Source: Cytidiella melzeri (lineage: Eukaryota > Basidiomycota > Agaricomycetes > Polyporales > Irpicaceae). Taken from it: DNA of 64,000 nt. How positions within the stretch are numbered: the first letter of the stretch is position 1; every line of letters begins with the position of its first letter. Shown in pieces: positions 20,321 through 32,159 of this stretch. The notes under the pieces are model-generated. The model saw nothing but the letters and a program-made list of their open reading frames with translations, searched no databases and was not told the origin of the DNA. The stretch spans positions 1 through 64,000 of the forward strand of contig JABYQR010000270.1 in NCBI GenBank assembly GCA_022592445.1. Direction: 5' to 3'. Made by a program: the position numbers and the translations under genes.

Positions 20321-21685
20321 ATGCCCGCCCGCCGTACCAATGCTATCTTCGAAAGGGCTGAACAGCGTTCCAGGGACTGGGAACAGTTTTTGGAAAGACG
20401 TACTGAGCGAGTTCGCCTGGCCGGAGGTAACACTCTGCAAATTCGACAAATCGAACCGAACCAGCTAAGGTTCGATTATGATCATGTGGAATCTACAACG
20501 GATCATCACCATCATACATTCTTCCTCAGTACCATTACAAACCATCAATGGAATACCGAGGCTAGAGAAGCTCGCCGCGCCAATCGAGAGGGGGGAAATT
20601 CGCAAAGCGCACAGTCTAACAATCGTCGCGCCCCTCCTGCCACCTTCGACCGCGAATCCCTTCGCCCCCGTCCGCGTCCACAGGAAGCGGTGAACCGTAT
20701 TATCAACAACATCTGCACCTCCGTTCATGCAGACATGCGTCGAAGGGAGGACAATACTCCTCGTCTTGCCGAGCTCTACGACGAGCAGCAACGCCGCCAG
20801 ACCACCTCTCAGCCCCAAAGGCAGCCGACTGCACCTCGTGGACGAGGTTTCTGCACAAACCACCGTGGACAAGTTCAATTTGAACTGGAGCAAGCCCGTG
20901 CCGCCTGTCGCAGCGAACGGAGCCAGTCTCCACTTCCTCGTCAACCACCTCGCCCACGCACTCCTGCCGTACCCGTTAACGTCAAACAAGACATCCCTAT
21001 GGTTCCGCCGTCACCAGTCACCTCAAGCACCACCATCGTCAACGAGCCCGTCGAAACCATTGAGGAGTTCTTTGGGGAAGAGCGCCCTGTCGCTCCAACC
21101 ACTGAGCTTCATGATGCGAGCTCCTACTGCTTCGAGTGGGACGAATTGACCGGGACTGCGTTGCAAAACGCACAGGACGTCGCTGACAAGATCTGGGATG
21201 GAAAGTTCACCGACGCCGAGCCACACATCATGGATGCCATGTCTTTCATCACGGACAATGGTGTGGTGCTCAAGTCGAACATCGAAGGAGGAGGCTGTCG
21301 CCTATTCTTTGCGCTTGAAGAGGACCAAATCGAGTCGTACAAATTCATTGCAGCATCAGCTCGAGTTGCAATAATGATGCGACACGGTTTTGTCTGGTAT
21401 CGCACAGATGGGGAACGGGAACCATTCCAGCTCCGACACAACGACTTCCACACTGCTATGCAGGTCGTCCAAGGCAACGACAAGTTCAGCGAGCGAAAGC
21501 TTGTTCAAATCATCGCCTGGCGCCTCAAGCAGAACGACGACTGGACCACAATGTCCGAAGAGGTCAAGGACCAAATTCGAGACTGGTCACAGCCAGCTGA
21601 GGAAGGACAAACTGTCGAGCAGCCGACTGAGGAGAATGAGCTTCTCCAGATGTTGGACAGGATGGTAGCTAGAAATAGCGAGTAA
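20321..21685 (+). CDS. Extra ORF2 of element C (454 aa)
   Basis: Starts at the ATG at 20321, in the same local context as element A ORF2 (TTTTGAACATGCC). It begins MPARRTNAIFERAEQRSRDW. Residues 1-90 are charged, with a His run (HHHH). Residues 90-240 are Arg/Pro/Gln-rich. The C-terminal part (about 270-440) looks globular, with GFVWYR, DFHTAMQVV and WRLKQNDDW; DFHTAM is shared with element A. It ends in an acidic tail. The basic disordered front with a folded back half would suit an RNA-binding or assembly protein, but I cannot assign it. It is not an Env-type protein, as no membrane segment is present. Confidence 0.72.
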   Translation: MPARRTNAIFERAEQRSRDWEQFLERRTERVRLAGGNTLQIRQIEPNQLRFDYDHVESTTDHHHHTFFLSTITNHQWNTEAREARRANREGGNSQSAQSNNRRAPPATFDRESLRPRPRPQEAVNRIINNICTSVHADMRRREDNTPRLAELYDEQQRRQTTSQPQRQPTAPRGRGFCTNHRGQVQFELEQARAACRSERSQSPLPRQPPRPRTPAVPVNVKQDIPMVPPSPVTSSTTIVNEPVETIEEFFGEERPVAPTTELHDASSYCFEWDELTGTALQNAQDVADKIWDGKFTDAEPHIMDAMSFITDNGVVLKSNIEGGGCRLFFALEEDQIESYKFIAASARVAIMMRHGFVWYRTDGEREPFQLRHNDFHTAMQVVQGNDKFSERKLVQIIAWRLKQNDDWTTMSEEVKDQIRDWSQPAEEGQTVEQPTEENELLQMLDRMVARNSE

Positions 21686-21876
21686 ACGGGCGACTGAAAC
21701 TTGAGCAATTCTGCACATGTAACATATAAAATATTGCGATGTGTATTTGTACATTTGTACATGGTCACTTTCAACAAGTTTCTGTAGTTGTACTTGTGTA
21801 CTTCTGTACCACCTTTCCTTCGTCTCTGCTGTCTTGTCGAATCATTAGTAACGCGTCTTATGTTTCCTGTAGATAA

Positions 21877-22488
21877 ACTTGTAAAAATCTGGCACCGCGT
21901 TGTAAACAACAATATCACTTCTTCGATACCACAAACAAGTGCGACACATCTTTTGCCTTCTCTGAACGATATCTCTCGTCTTGTGTCACTCAACCTTGTC
22001 CATATCGTCTATTTGGACAAGACAGAGCTGATTACTTTGAAGACACCAATCCAGTTGCTGTATACTCTGAAGGACGATATATCATTCCTAACGACAAACA
22101 GCTCGGTGAAATCAATCCAGAGAATATCGGAGAAGAACCGCATCTTGATTGGGATCTTATTGTTGACAACACTTCAACTCCATCCTCACCATCTCCGGAA
22201 CCTCGAACCGGAGAAGAAGAATCTATACCCGCGATCACAGCAGTTGCAGTTTCATCAGCGTCTACGTTAATCGAATCTCCGCCACGTCGATCAAAGGTAG
22301 ACATACCAGATACAATCGAATCTGCATCAGAATCTGACTCTGAAGTAGAACATCTTCTAGACGAAGATAGTGACATCGAGGACAACGCTCTTGAACCGCT
22401 TCTACCAGAAATACCCCTGTTGATCAACGAATACTATAGTAGATTTCACGGAGAGGAGTTTGATATCGTATACTTCTTCTTACCATGA
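21877..22488 (+). CDS. Extra ORF3 of element C (TQPCPxR protein), start unknown
   Basis: This frame is open from 21877 to the TGA at 22486-22488. It has VTQPCPYR, then EPHLDWD, a long Ser/Glu/Asp-rich region and a hydrophobic end FDIVYFFLP. Element A keeps the same motifs in order. No ATG lies in frame before the TQPCP motif, so the start must come from splicing, a frameshift or a non-ATG codon. The stop overlaps the gag start (ATGA). No family is recognised; the two Cys flanking the motif could bind metal, but that is only inference. Confidence 0.6.
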   Translation, partial: TCKNLAPRCKQQYHFFDTTNKCDTSFAFSERYLSSCVTQPCPYRLFGQDRADYFEDTNPVAVYSEGRYIIPNDKQLGEINPENIGEEPHLDWDLIVDNTSTPSSPSPEPRTGEEESIPAITAVAVSSASTLIESPPRRSKVDIPDTIESASESDSEVEHLLDEDSDIEDNALEPLLPEIPLLINEYYSRFHGEEFDIVYFFLP

Positions 22489-25400
22489 GTTCCAACGAAA
22501 TCCAGAAGCTAGCTAAGGATGACAAACCAGTTCTTAAAGGCGATAACTATCAAGAATGGAGGATGGCTATGCAGGCCACTCTGATGTTCATTGATGGTTG
22601 GGACATTGTCACCGGAGCTAGCACGGAACCAGGCTCTCCTGCTGATGCAGCAGTGATTGCTAAATGGAAGACGTTGAATATACGAGCGGCTGGATACCTC
22701 TTGTCAAAGATTTCTTTCATATTATCAAGTCCAAACTTGACACGACAAGATCACTGATGCAAAGTACATCTGGGACACCATGAAGAAAGAGTACAAAAGT
22801 CCAACGTACTCGAGAGCATGGTTGCGTTCAAGAAATTGAACAACCTGGTCTTTGATGAAAATCAAGAAATACGTCCTCAGATCGAAAAGTACCAGACCAT
22901 GATCAAAGATGTCGCTACTGCTGGTCTCACTCTTGACGACAAAATGAAGGCTTTCCTGTTGCTGGGAAAACTTCCTCCTTCATATGATCTTGCTTTATCC
23001 GCATACATCAGCACTATCAATGACCTGAAGAACTTGACCTTGAGTAACATCATTCCTAAGATTGAAGCCGAGGAAACTAGGCGTCTTTCTAACGAAGTAG
23101 GCACCTCTGCTTCGAGGATAACTCAAGTCAAGCGATTCAATAAAGGTTCAAAGAGGTGTGACAGATGTGGCAAGACCAATCATCTACCGAGGACACTGGG
23201 ACACTAAACCGTCCAATAACAATACCGGAAGAACAAGTCGTCTGGAGCGCAGAACAATCAGCAGCAGAACAAGAAGAAACAGGACAACAAGAATGGGAAA
23301 AAGGATCAGAAGGGAAAAGGAAAAGCACGAGTTCAAAGTGTTAATGTAGAAACTATGCCTGTATTCGAGACTGAGTCTTTCGAAATGATCACTGGTTCAC
23401 TCTATTCCTCGCACGAGCGTGATACTGTCCAATGGCTTATTGACAGTGGCGCGAGTAGCCATATCATTAACCAATATTCTGACTTTGTACAATATTCCGC
23501 TGCAGTGAAACCCGGATTCTGTTCGGTTGCAGGAAGGAAAATGTCACTTCAGATATTGGGAAGGGGGACTGTGATTATTGACTCAACGCTCAAAAATGGT
23601 GTAGTAAGCCGTGCCACCCTTCAGAACGTTCTTTATATCCCAGACGCAGTTACTCGATTCTTTGCACCTTGTAAGGCTTTGGCCAATGGCTATACAAGTC
23701 AAATCACAGCGAAAGGCTGGACTATACAAACAAGGGCAAAGATTTCCTGTATGGAAACTGTGACGACGCAGGCATGTACCACATAAATGCGCGCATAGTA
23801 AAGCGACAAGAGACAGTAGCAGCCATAAAGACCTCTGATAATTATCTGTTGTGGCATAATAGGCTAGGACATCCATGGAAGCGCATTGTTGAGAACTTCA
23901 CAAAGGGACTAAGGGATTACCTGAGCGTATCTCTGTTCCTCCTCAACTGCTCCATGCCACGGATGTGAACTTGGTCGAGGAAAGCAACTTCCAAAACCAC
24001 CCTCTTTATCACGAGCCAAGGAGCCACTAGAACTGGTTCACTCAGACTTAGTTGAATTTCCTTCGCTTTCGATTGATGGTTATAAGTACGCCATGACTCT
24101 CTTAGACGATGCTACTGGTATGGGGGAACAATGTTACCTCAAGCATAAAAACCAAGCATTATCCGAGTTTAAGAGATGGAAAACATGGGCGGAAAACCAG
24201 ACTGGTCGAAAGATGAAGAAGTTTCACAGTGATAGGGGTACAGAGTTCTTGAATGATGGTTCACTAAATACCTACATCAGTATGGTATAGAACATCAGAC
24301 ATCCACGCCTTATTCGCATCAGCAAATGGTAGAGCGGAACGATGGCAGCAGACAATTGTTTATAAAGCAGAAGCCATGCGTCACCACGCTGGTCTTTCTA
24401 ACGGCTTTTGGAAGTTGTCATGCGAGGCTGCCGTATATGTTTAAACCGCCTACCAAGTCAGCGTCTTAATTGGCACACACCTATTGAGAAATTTTGGGTG
24501 AAAAACCTGATATTTCTCGCCTTCGTGTATTTGGATGTCGCGCATACGTCTTTATACACAAGGAACGTCGTCAGAACAAGCTGTCTGCCAAGGCAGCTCC
24601 TATGATATTCGTTGGATATGAACCTGGTCTTAAGGGTTACCGGTTCTGGGATAAACAACGGATAGTCTTAGCGACCGACGTAAAGTTTGACGAGAATACT
24701 TTCCCATATCGTACCGATCTTGATACTTCTCTTTCCAAACAACCCCAATCCGACGATAATCCACAACCTCTACATGATATCGATTTACCTTTTGTTGATG
24801 AGGACGATGATGCTGGTCACAATGAGCTTGATGATAGAGATGATAATCATCCAAGACAACAAGAACCGCAGAATCCTCCTCAGCAGCCTGTACCTCAGCC
24901 GAGAGCACCCAGTCGTAATACCCGCGGCACACCAGTCAGTAGACCGCAGCAAGCACTGCCTCAGCCTTCACGTTCAAACGCACGTCAACCAGTACAGCAG
25001 CAACCACCGTCTCGACCAAAGAGATCAACTGCTGGAAAGAATCCTTCGCTTGGCTTTAATCCAGTCGACAAGTGAAGCGTAATGAACAGGCAGTTGCACG
25101 CGATAAGGGTGTTGAAAAGCGACAAAAGGAGCAAACGGCTAAATGGAGAGAATCAACGAAGCCAGCAGTACCTGGACCAGTAAGACGTACAGCGTCTAAT
25201 CCAGTACCTGGATCTTCTAGATTACCTTCGACACCGGAGGAATCGAACATTGATCTCCCATCTGATCTACCGAGTCAATCGGAGGGTCAATCTGAATCTC
25301 TAGAACATATATTGTCTTCATATGTCACGGCGTTCGCAATGAACGAATTTCCTCAGACTTGGAAACAAGCGATGAAAAGTGACAATAGAGATTTATGGTA

Positions 25401-26901
25401 CGCTGCTGCACAAGACGAAATTGCCTCTCAAATGAAGAATGGCACTTGGAAGCTTGTTAAACGACCAGACCCTTCACGAAAAATAGTCAAATGCAAATGG
25501 GTCTTTGCAGTCAAATCTGACGGTCGTTACAAAGCACGTCTTGTAGCAAAAGGCTTCACGCAAGTTGAAGGAATCGATTATCAAGAAACCTTCTCACCAG
25601 TCGCACGTTTTGAGTCCATCCGCACGCTACTAGCTATAGCTGCACTCGAGAATTGGGAAATCGAGGCACTGGACGTAAAAACAGCATTCCTGTACGGCGA
25701 ACTGGATGAGGAAATCTATATGGAACAACCAGAAGGTTTCGTAGAGAAGGGAAAAGAGAACCATGTTTGTTTGCTTAAGAAAGCCATTTATGGACTTAAA
25801 CAAGCTTCACGAACTTGGAATATCAAAATACACAATACGCTTGTAGCTTTAGGCTTTGAACGTATTGAGTCCGATGCTGGTGTATACATATATCACCAAC
25901 AAGGGGGGACTTTGATGCTTATCCTCTATGTTGATGATATATTTCCTATTGGCAACGATAAAGCTGGGATCAAAGCACTCAAAACAAATCTCATGAATCA
26001 ATATGAGATGCGTGACTTAGGAGAAGCAAAGCTAATCCTAGGCATGCAAGTGCATAGAAATCGTAAAGAGCGTACACTCTACCTTTCTCAAGGGTCGTAC
26101 ATTGAAGATGCTCTTAAACGTTTTCAAATGATCAATGCTAATCCTGCCCGTACACCTTTACCATCTGGACTAGAACTTCGTAAAGCAGATTCCGACTATA
26201 CAGCGGAACATGAGCTTAGGAGTTCATATCAAGCCTTGATTGGTACACTCATATATGTTATGATTGGTACTCGTCCCGACATTTCATATGCTGTCATACG
26301 TCTTTCTCAGTATATGTCAAATCCCACTCAGATCCATATGAATGCTGCAAAGTACATACTCCGTTATCTACTTGGTACTCAGTCATATGCTATCAAGTAT
26401 GATGGACGCAGCCAATCTGGACTAGTTGGGTACTCAGACGCAGACTGGGCTGAGAACAAAGACGATAGACACTCCACTACTGGCTATGCATTCCTTCTGG
26501 CCAAAGGCGCAGTGTCATGGGTCTCGAGGAAACAGAAGACCGTAGCACTCTCTTCAATGGAAGCAGAGTACATGGCATTATGCGACACAGCGAGGCAGTG
26601 TGCTTGGATACGTACTATGCTTACGGAATTGGATATGTCACCAAGAGGTCCCACTACGATCTATTGCGACAACCATGGTGCCATCTTCTTCACAAAGAAT
26701 CCAAAGATTGAAGCTCGTTCAAAGCACATTGACATTCGTTACCACTATGTTCGCGAGTTCATAAATGAAGACAAAAAGGCAGAACTCTATGCCATCCCAA
26801 CTGAAGACCAAGTTGCTGATATTATGACCAAGTCATTGGCATTTCAGAAACAGTCTAAATTCAGTGGGAGTCTTGGACTAGTGAACTTCACTGCACCCTA
26901 A
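22485..26901 (+). pseudogene. Element C gag-pol, frameshifted
   Basis: Gag starts at 22485 (MSSNEIQKLAKDD, then LKGDNYQEWRMAM). It shows compensating frame changes near 22740-22810. A damaged zinc knuckle (CDRCGKTNH) lies near 23155, and the protease motif WLIDSGASSHI near 23430. The pre-integrase finger follows, then an integrase core in pieces (HSDRGTEF near 24230, STPYSHQQ near 24300, frameshift after). A Pro/Gln-rich linker precedes a frame break at 25072-25075. From there a 609-codon frame holds intact reverse transcriptase (CKWVFAVKSDG, YVDD near 25930) and RNase H (SSMEAEYMAL, DNHGA). All domains are of the Ty1/Copia order (integrase before reverse transcriptase). At least four frame breaks make the copy non-autonomous. 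Confidence 0.9.
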
Positions 26902-26949
26902 CGAGATGCTGTCATTCAAAGTAGCTCAAAGCAAAATGATGTTGGCATC

Positions 26950-26958
26950 AAGTGGGAG
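26950..26958 (+). other. Polypurine tract of element C
   Basis: AAGTGGGAG just before the 3' LTR start TGTCAAAG. Confidence 0.75.
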
Positions 26959-27480
26959 TGTCAAAGCGAGATTGTATGCTGATTATCGGACATCAGATCT
27001 ATGGACAATGTAGATTAGATATGTAGATAGATAAGATCAGATAGTACATAGCATGTGATTCCACCATCCTTATGGTCACACACGATGCGATACTTGCACC
27101 ATATGGCATCGTGTTCCAGTAGTTTCCATGACTGAATAGCAGAAGTACCATGAGGCTTCTGCATGACTCATATTTCATATACCAAATGTATTGAGCTTAC
27201 TAAAGGCTCAGTCAGCACCATTCAGTTATGTAGGATGCTCAGTCATCGCTTACATTCTCTATTCAGTAGTATTAGCAAGCAGAACTGTGCATTACCAATC
27301 ATTACTCATGGGATTACCAATCCTTACCAATCCTTACTCATATGACATTACTGTAGCATTAGTAATCTAGTTACAGACATGTATATATACAGCTCCTAGA
27401 GAGCAGAGAAATAACAAGACACTTACTCCCAGAGTAAGTTGACTCTCCTAGTCATCCCCTACACTCGTAACTTTCAAACA
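26959..27480 (+). repeat. 3' LTR of element C
   Basis: 522 bp, nearly identical to 18996-19518, followed by the target duplication AGAGC. Confidence 0.92.
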
Positions 27481-27696
27481 AGAGCACGTACTTATGAGCT
27501 GTGTATGATATATATTCTATGGATTACGTACATTGTCATACATTACACTGCACCAAGCAAACAGATAATTGCAGGTGTTTTTCTCTTTGGTCTGCAAGTT
27601 GATTTCGGCTGTTGGTCGTACTGCATGGTGGTTGGAATAGTCATATAGCGTTGCTGGCAGCCGTTTTCAAGGATGCAGTTTTGATCAGCTTAATAA

Positions 27697-28257
27697 CACT
27701 AGGGGCAAACGCCGATTTCACACACCTTGAAATTTGCATGATTACCCACTTAAATGTTAACTATCAGCAGATAATCCATAAGCAATTTTGGGCTCGGAAT
27801 TGTTTCTTAATGTTTGAGAATACAAAATAATGCTATACAAATTCTGTGCCTTTGCAGGGGCAGGAAATTATGTTTTTTAATTGGTAGTTAAACCAGAAAG
27901 AAAAATGAAAGGAAGTTTACCTTTCAAGGCTTGGAAAATCAAGTGGAAAAGATGCCTTCCACGGATTTGGAAAAGGGCATGAAAAAATCCAGAAAAGGAA
28001 AGGGCAGGTAGAATTTCTGGCGACGTGCTACTGAAAAGTTCTGGAAAGTTGTTTGCCACGTTATGTTACCCATCACCCGACACACGTGGGAAATCTATTT
28101 GTCTTTATAATTTTAAGTTGGTTGGAAATCTGCCCAAAAAATCAATATTGACACAGATTTTCGGAGCGCGGAAAGGCTGCCAGTAGATAGGCTTAAAAAT
28201 CTGTAGAAAATTCACAAAAAATTTCACGCCATGTGAAATCAGCCTTTGCCCGCAGTG
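27697..28257. mobile_element. CACTA-type MITE, copy 2 (inverted to copy 1)
   Basis: 561 bp, with ends CACTAGGGGCAAACGCCG and, on the opposite strand, CACTGCGGGCAAAGGCTG. The 3-bp duplication TAA is on both sides. Its interior matches copy 1 (15699-16373) in the opposite orientation with some deletions. Confidence 0.85.
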
Positions 28258-28557
28258 TAATCTAACTTAATGATGTCTGAAGCTGGCTTCAATGAGAAGT
28301 CCATCAGCCACAACAAGCAGAGGGTATATCACACATTAGCACGATCTAGCAGGCAGCCTCGTCAAGCACCAACCCCGGAATTCTCAACAATCATAATTAC
28401 CTGTCAACTGAACCATCCAGTGACTACGGATTTCCTGCATCATGCAACCACACTCATTGACACACTCATTGACACAAAACGGAATCAAACATACATTCTA
28501 TCCAAAAAAAAAACCAACATCATCAAAACGGAAAAAAAGAAGAAAAAAAAACTCCCA

Positions 28558-31500
28558 TCACCACCCACGCTGCCGTGGTCCTTTCCCCCATTTCTCCACC
28601 AAAAATCCCAGCATGTACTCGTAAACCTCGCGATTCGCCCCACGCCGGAAGATAGAATGATCGCTAGTTGAGTCAAATGTCCTCAGTTTACAGATCCCAA
28701 ATCCAAGATCGTCTCCCAAATAAAACGAAACAACAAAAAAAACACACCTATCAGTAAACATCCTAAACCTAAACCTCCTCACCCGTTTCTCAGTGAGCAT
28801 ATCCAACAAATGCGCCGAATTCGCAAAATGCACATTGTCGTCCGCACTCCCGTGTGCGAACGCGAAATCGACGTTGTGGAACCCGGTCACGTTCGAGATC
28901 GACGCCGTCACGTACCCGTCTGGGTTGACGGCGGGGAGGTCCATGTATCGTTCGGTGTAGATGGAATCTTGAAACAACAAAACAAAAAACAAAAAAAAGC
29001 GCGTGAGCGAGGGCATCGATGATGACATGTTCTTTCAAGAAAGGGAATTTTTCGTATCGTACCATATAGCCGCCAACTTGTCACGGGCTGTTTGTCCAAA
29101 AGCACAATCAGTTATCGTTTTGGTTGCAGAGCAGAGCAGGAGGGTGAATATACGCACAGCGACGGCCATGACTAGGGAATGAATCCCAGCGTCAGCCTCT
29201 GCTACTTTGCAGCTCATGAAGCCCCCATACGACTAGACACAATCAACGATCCGCTTGAGAGAGGAAAGAGCACAAAAAAAAAGCCCGTACGTACCCATCC
29301 CCAAATACCTATCCTCTTGTCATCAACATAATCCTTCCCGGCCCAAATCCTGGCAAAAAAAAAAGGAATACACGTATTCAGTGCACCGGGATCCTAACAA
29401 GGGCTAAGCCGTGCATACTTACTTGGCAGCATTGATCTGATCGATCGTCTCATAACGCCCAAGCTGGTCCTTCACCGGGTTCCTCAACTTCCTGCCCTTC
29501 CAACCCGTCCCGCGGCCGTCGACGGTGACGACGATGTATTTGTGGACAGCAGCCAAGTATTGGTGCCAAGTCATACCAAACTTGACGTTCACGAGCTGTG
29601 AGAATGGACCGCCGTATCTACATTTCAGTGGGAGGGACGACCGTGAGTTTCGAGCAGACGATTCCCAAAACCCGAGGTGGGTGTTCTCGGACGTACACTT
29701 GGAAGAGAACAGGATACTTTGTTTTGCCAGAGTCGTCCATGCGCGGTGGTCGATATTCTTGGACGTTCAGCTCTTACCAAATTAGATTAGATCAAGTTCG
29801 TCGAGGAGCAAGGAGATCTTCGGCGCACCATACCCGTCGCTGTCAATGGTTGTGTGAGTAATGACAGGAAGCTCGTACTGGAGGAGTGTGCTGTTGAGCA
29901 CGTTATTCTCGGTAAACGGACGGACGAATCCTGAGTGAATCACGCGTCATGAGAGCTTGTACAGTTCCGAAAACTGTGGTCGTTGCACATACCTGAATCA
30001 TTCGTCTTCAAGATGTTCTGCCACGGTGCATTAGGCCCCATATACGTCAACAAGTAAAACCCTCCTTTAGGCGAAAAACTGGCGCTATAATATGCTGAAT
30101 TACTGGTATCTGTCAAAGGTGTAGGTTCAACTTTAAGGACCGTCTGCAGATCAGCCTGTGTCGTTGGTAGAGAGATCGAGTACAGATGGCGCTGTATAGA
30201 AGACGGGTTCGCCGCGTGGAAATAGCTATTTTCCATCAACAGCGCGCAAGAGGACAGTCAATACACGAGGAGGCCGAATGACTGCAATCTGAAATGGACA
30301 TACACTAGTTTCTGCACAGGGTCAACAGCAAGCTCGTCGCTGGTGACTTCCCAGTTCCCGCTTGTCAAAAAGTGCGGTGTGCTTGCCGACGCAGGACTGA
30401 ACAACGCGATGTGATTGAACCCATCGGCATTTGGGACGATATCAAGGTACGCAGGGAGACCTCCTGGAGTTAGTGACTGGGGTAACGGAGTGATGCTTCG
30501 GAACTGAAAAAAAAAGGGGGAGATCAACAGTGAATATGCTATACCACGCGTTCTGCAACCTACCGGCTCAATCCATCCTTCGTCGCCTTGTTCGCCGTCC
30601 TTGCCTAGTTTCCTCGTTGTGTGACCGACAGCAGCATCGCCTTGCGCCAAATCGAAGCTCACGATGCTGCCATTGTTACCGGCACGGTTCGTCTCTTTGA
30701 TGAGCACAGTCGAGTTGGCGACCCATGCTACCTCTGCGATGATACTGTTGTTGAGCGGAAACCTTCCGTCCCAAGTGAGCTCCAACGAGGCCTGGTCTAC
30801 TGCAAGCTGCTCCGGTTCACCGGCACTGGTAGACTGAAAGTACTTATCCAACTCGAAGATATGGACATAAACGAGGGGATTGCTGTATCCAGGTTTGGGA
30901 TACTTCATCGTGACGTTTCCAGGATACGGCACGACCTCGTACGAGTTTTCTGTGGGATTGTAAACAGGGAACGTGAATTCGTTCACGTTCGTCTCGTCGA
31001 ACTTTAGGTATGCGACCTTGGCACTGTCCGGACTCCACCACAACGCATAATCAGCGGAAAATACTTCCTCTTCATAAACCCAATCAGGAACGCCGTGAAA
31101 CAGGGAGGCGTTTCCTGACGAGGTCACTCGAATCGACGAGACCGACGAGGGGGAAGGGAGGATATAGAGGTCGTTGGCAGTCACGTATGCGATTGACCGG
31201 CCTGTCGGGGACCATTTCGCGTATGCGGTGACGGGAGGATTGGTTGGTGGGATGAGAGGATGTGTGATGCGTGTCGTCAGGTCGTGGATGTAGTAATTGC
31301 TGAAGCTCGAATATCGCCATTGCTATTGGACATGACTTAGGTCACAGCTTCTTTGGGGCGGGGTCATGATCGCACCTTGACGCGGTTGGCTCCAATCAAG
31401 AGATACTTCATATCCGACGACAATTCCCAGCTACTGAACGGCAAAGGAATGCCTTTGCTCTGCTAGACGTTAGTTGCAGCCATCAACAGCGGCTGAGCGA

Positions 31501-32159
31501 ACTCACATCTTTGATATCAGCAATCAAGACTAGCTCTGTCGTGTTGCCAGTCTTCAAATCCACGAGCTTGATGTGACCACCGTCGGTCGTCGCGTACACA
31601 CCGTCCCCCGCTACGGGAACATTAGTCTAAGCAGACACGTACTATCAATGTATAATCCACACCTTCCGGAACCCAGCGGACGCTATTAGCCTTTGGTACA
31701 AACGTTCCGTTGAATATGTGATCCATGGTCAAGTGTTGGCTCCCGTGCACCTGGTACGACGTGCCTCGGTACGACAATGCAGCAAAAATACCAATGACAG
31801 CAGCCATTGTCACCAGAGCAGCCAAGCTGAGGATCAAGCACCGCAGCGATGAAGGTCGCCGGTGGTTCTATGGACCACACACAATGAATTCACATCTGGC
31901 GAGCAGCATCAAACATGCGCACCTTGCTTCCAACGATCAGCTCACCGTCCTGCTCCAAAAGGTCGCCATCACGCTCCGTGTCGTCTACTTTCCTCTTCTC
32001 CAAGAACAAGTCTTCCTCGTCGTCTGAGCTAGGTGGGTCGAATTCACCTTCGCCGTAGTAGATTGCGGGTCGAGGCTGCGACGGTGGATAACTGTCAGCG
32101 AGCTCTGTGTCCTCGTACACGTCCCGAGGAAGAGGCTCGTATTGAGCAGAGGATGACAT
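28558..32159 (-). CDS. Dipeptidyl peptidase IV (S9B serine peptidase), type II membrane protein
   Basis: A multi-exon gene from the ATG at 32159 to the stop at 28558. Exon 1 codes an acidic cytosolic tail (MSSSAQYEPLPRDVYED...). Exon 2 adds the membrane anchor LILSLAALVTMAAVIGIF. The beta-propeller follows, with GDGVYATTDGGHIKLVD, WSPTGRSIAYV and the glutamate pair motif DWVYEEEVF that binds substrate N-termini. The catalytic domain has RYGGPFSQLV, GRGTGWKG, the nucleophile in GWSYGG (split by an intron at 29233-29294, Ser codon 29232-29230), the acid in AHGSADDNVHF and His in DHSI. These match vacuolar or Golgi dipeptidyl aminopeptidases (STE13/DAP2 relatives), which remove X-Pro or X-Ala dipeptides. 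The protein is about the family's usual 800-900 residues. Low-complexity A runs occur only in introns. Confidence 0.9.

Larger units (their letters stand above)
18996..27480 (+). mobile_element. Copia element C, complete, with three extra ORFs
   Basis: This 8,485-bp element has LTRs at 18996-19518 and 26959-27480 and the 5-bp duplication AGAGC on both sides (18991-18995 and 27481-27485). The order is: 5' LTR, primer-binding site, leader (19534-20042), ORF1, ORF2, ORF3, gag, protease, integrase, reverse transcriptase-RNase H, polypurine tract, 3' LTR. The LTRs differ at roughly ten positions, so it is younger than element B. Gag-pol has several frameshifts, but the three extra ORFs are open, so it is a recently dead copy. 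At about 8.5 kb it is long for a Copia element, and about 2.4 kb of that is the extra-ORF module. Confidence 0.92.

Noticed and set aside
21505..22427. Minus-strand frames opposite ORF2 and ORF3 of element C
   Set aside because: Antisense shadows. The plus-strand frames are conserved in element A.
18990..27485. Element C as two separate elements, because ORF1-ORF3 look unrelated to Copia
   Set aside because: No inner terminal repeats or target duplications were found around the module, and the same layout occurs in element A.
1..28260. CRISPR array or prokaryotic operon
   Set aside because: Introns, LTR elements and eukaryotic gene families rule out a prokaryotic source. The repeats are LTRs and tandem LTR units.
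28485..28676. Open frames over A-rich DNA near the end of DPP IV
   Set aside because: Frames with Phe or Lys runs mirror a poly-A stretch. No domain is present, and the region lies in the 3' flank of DPP IV.
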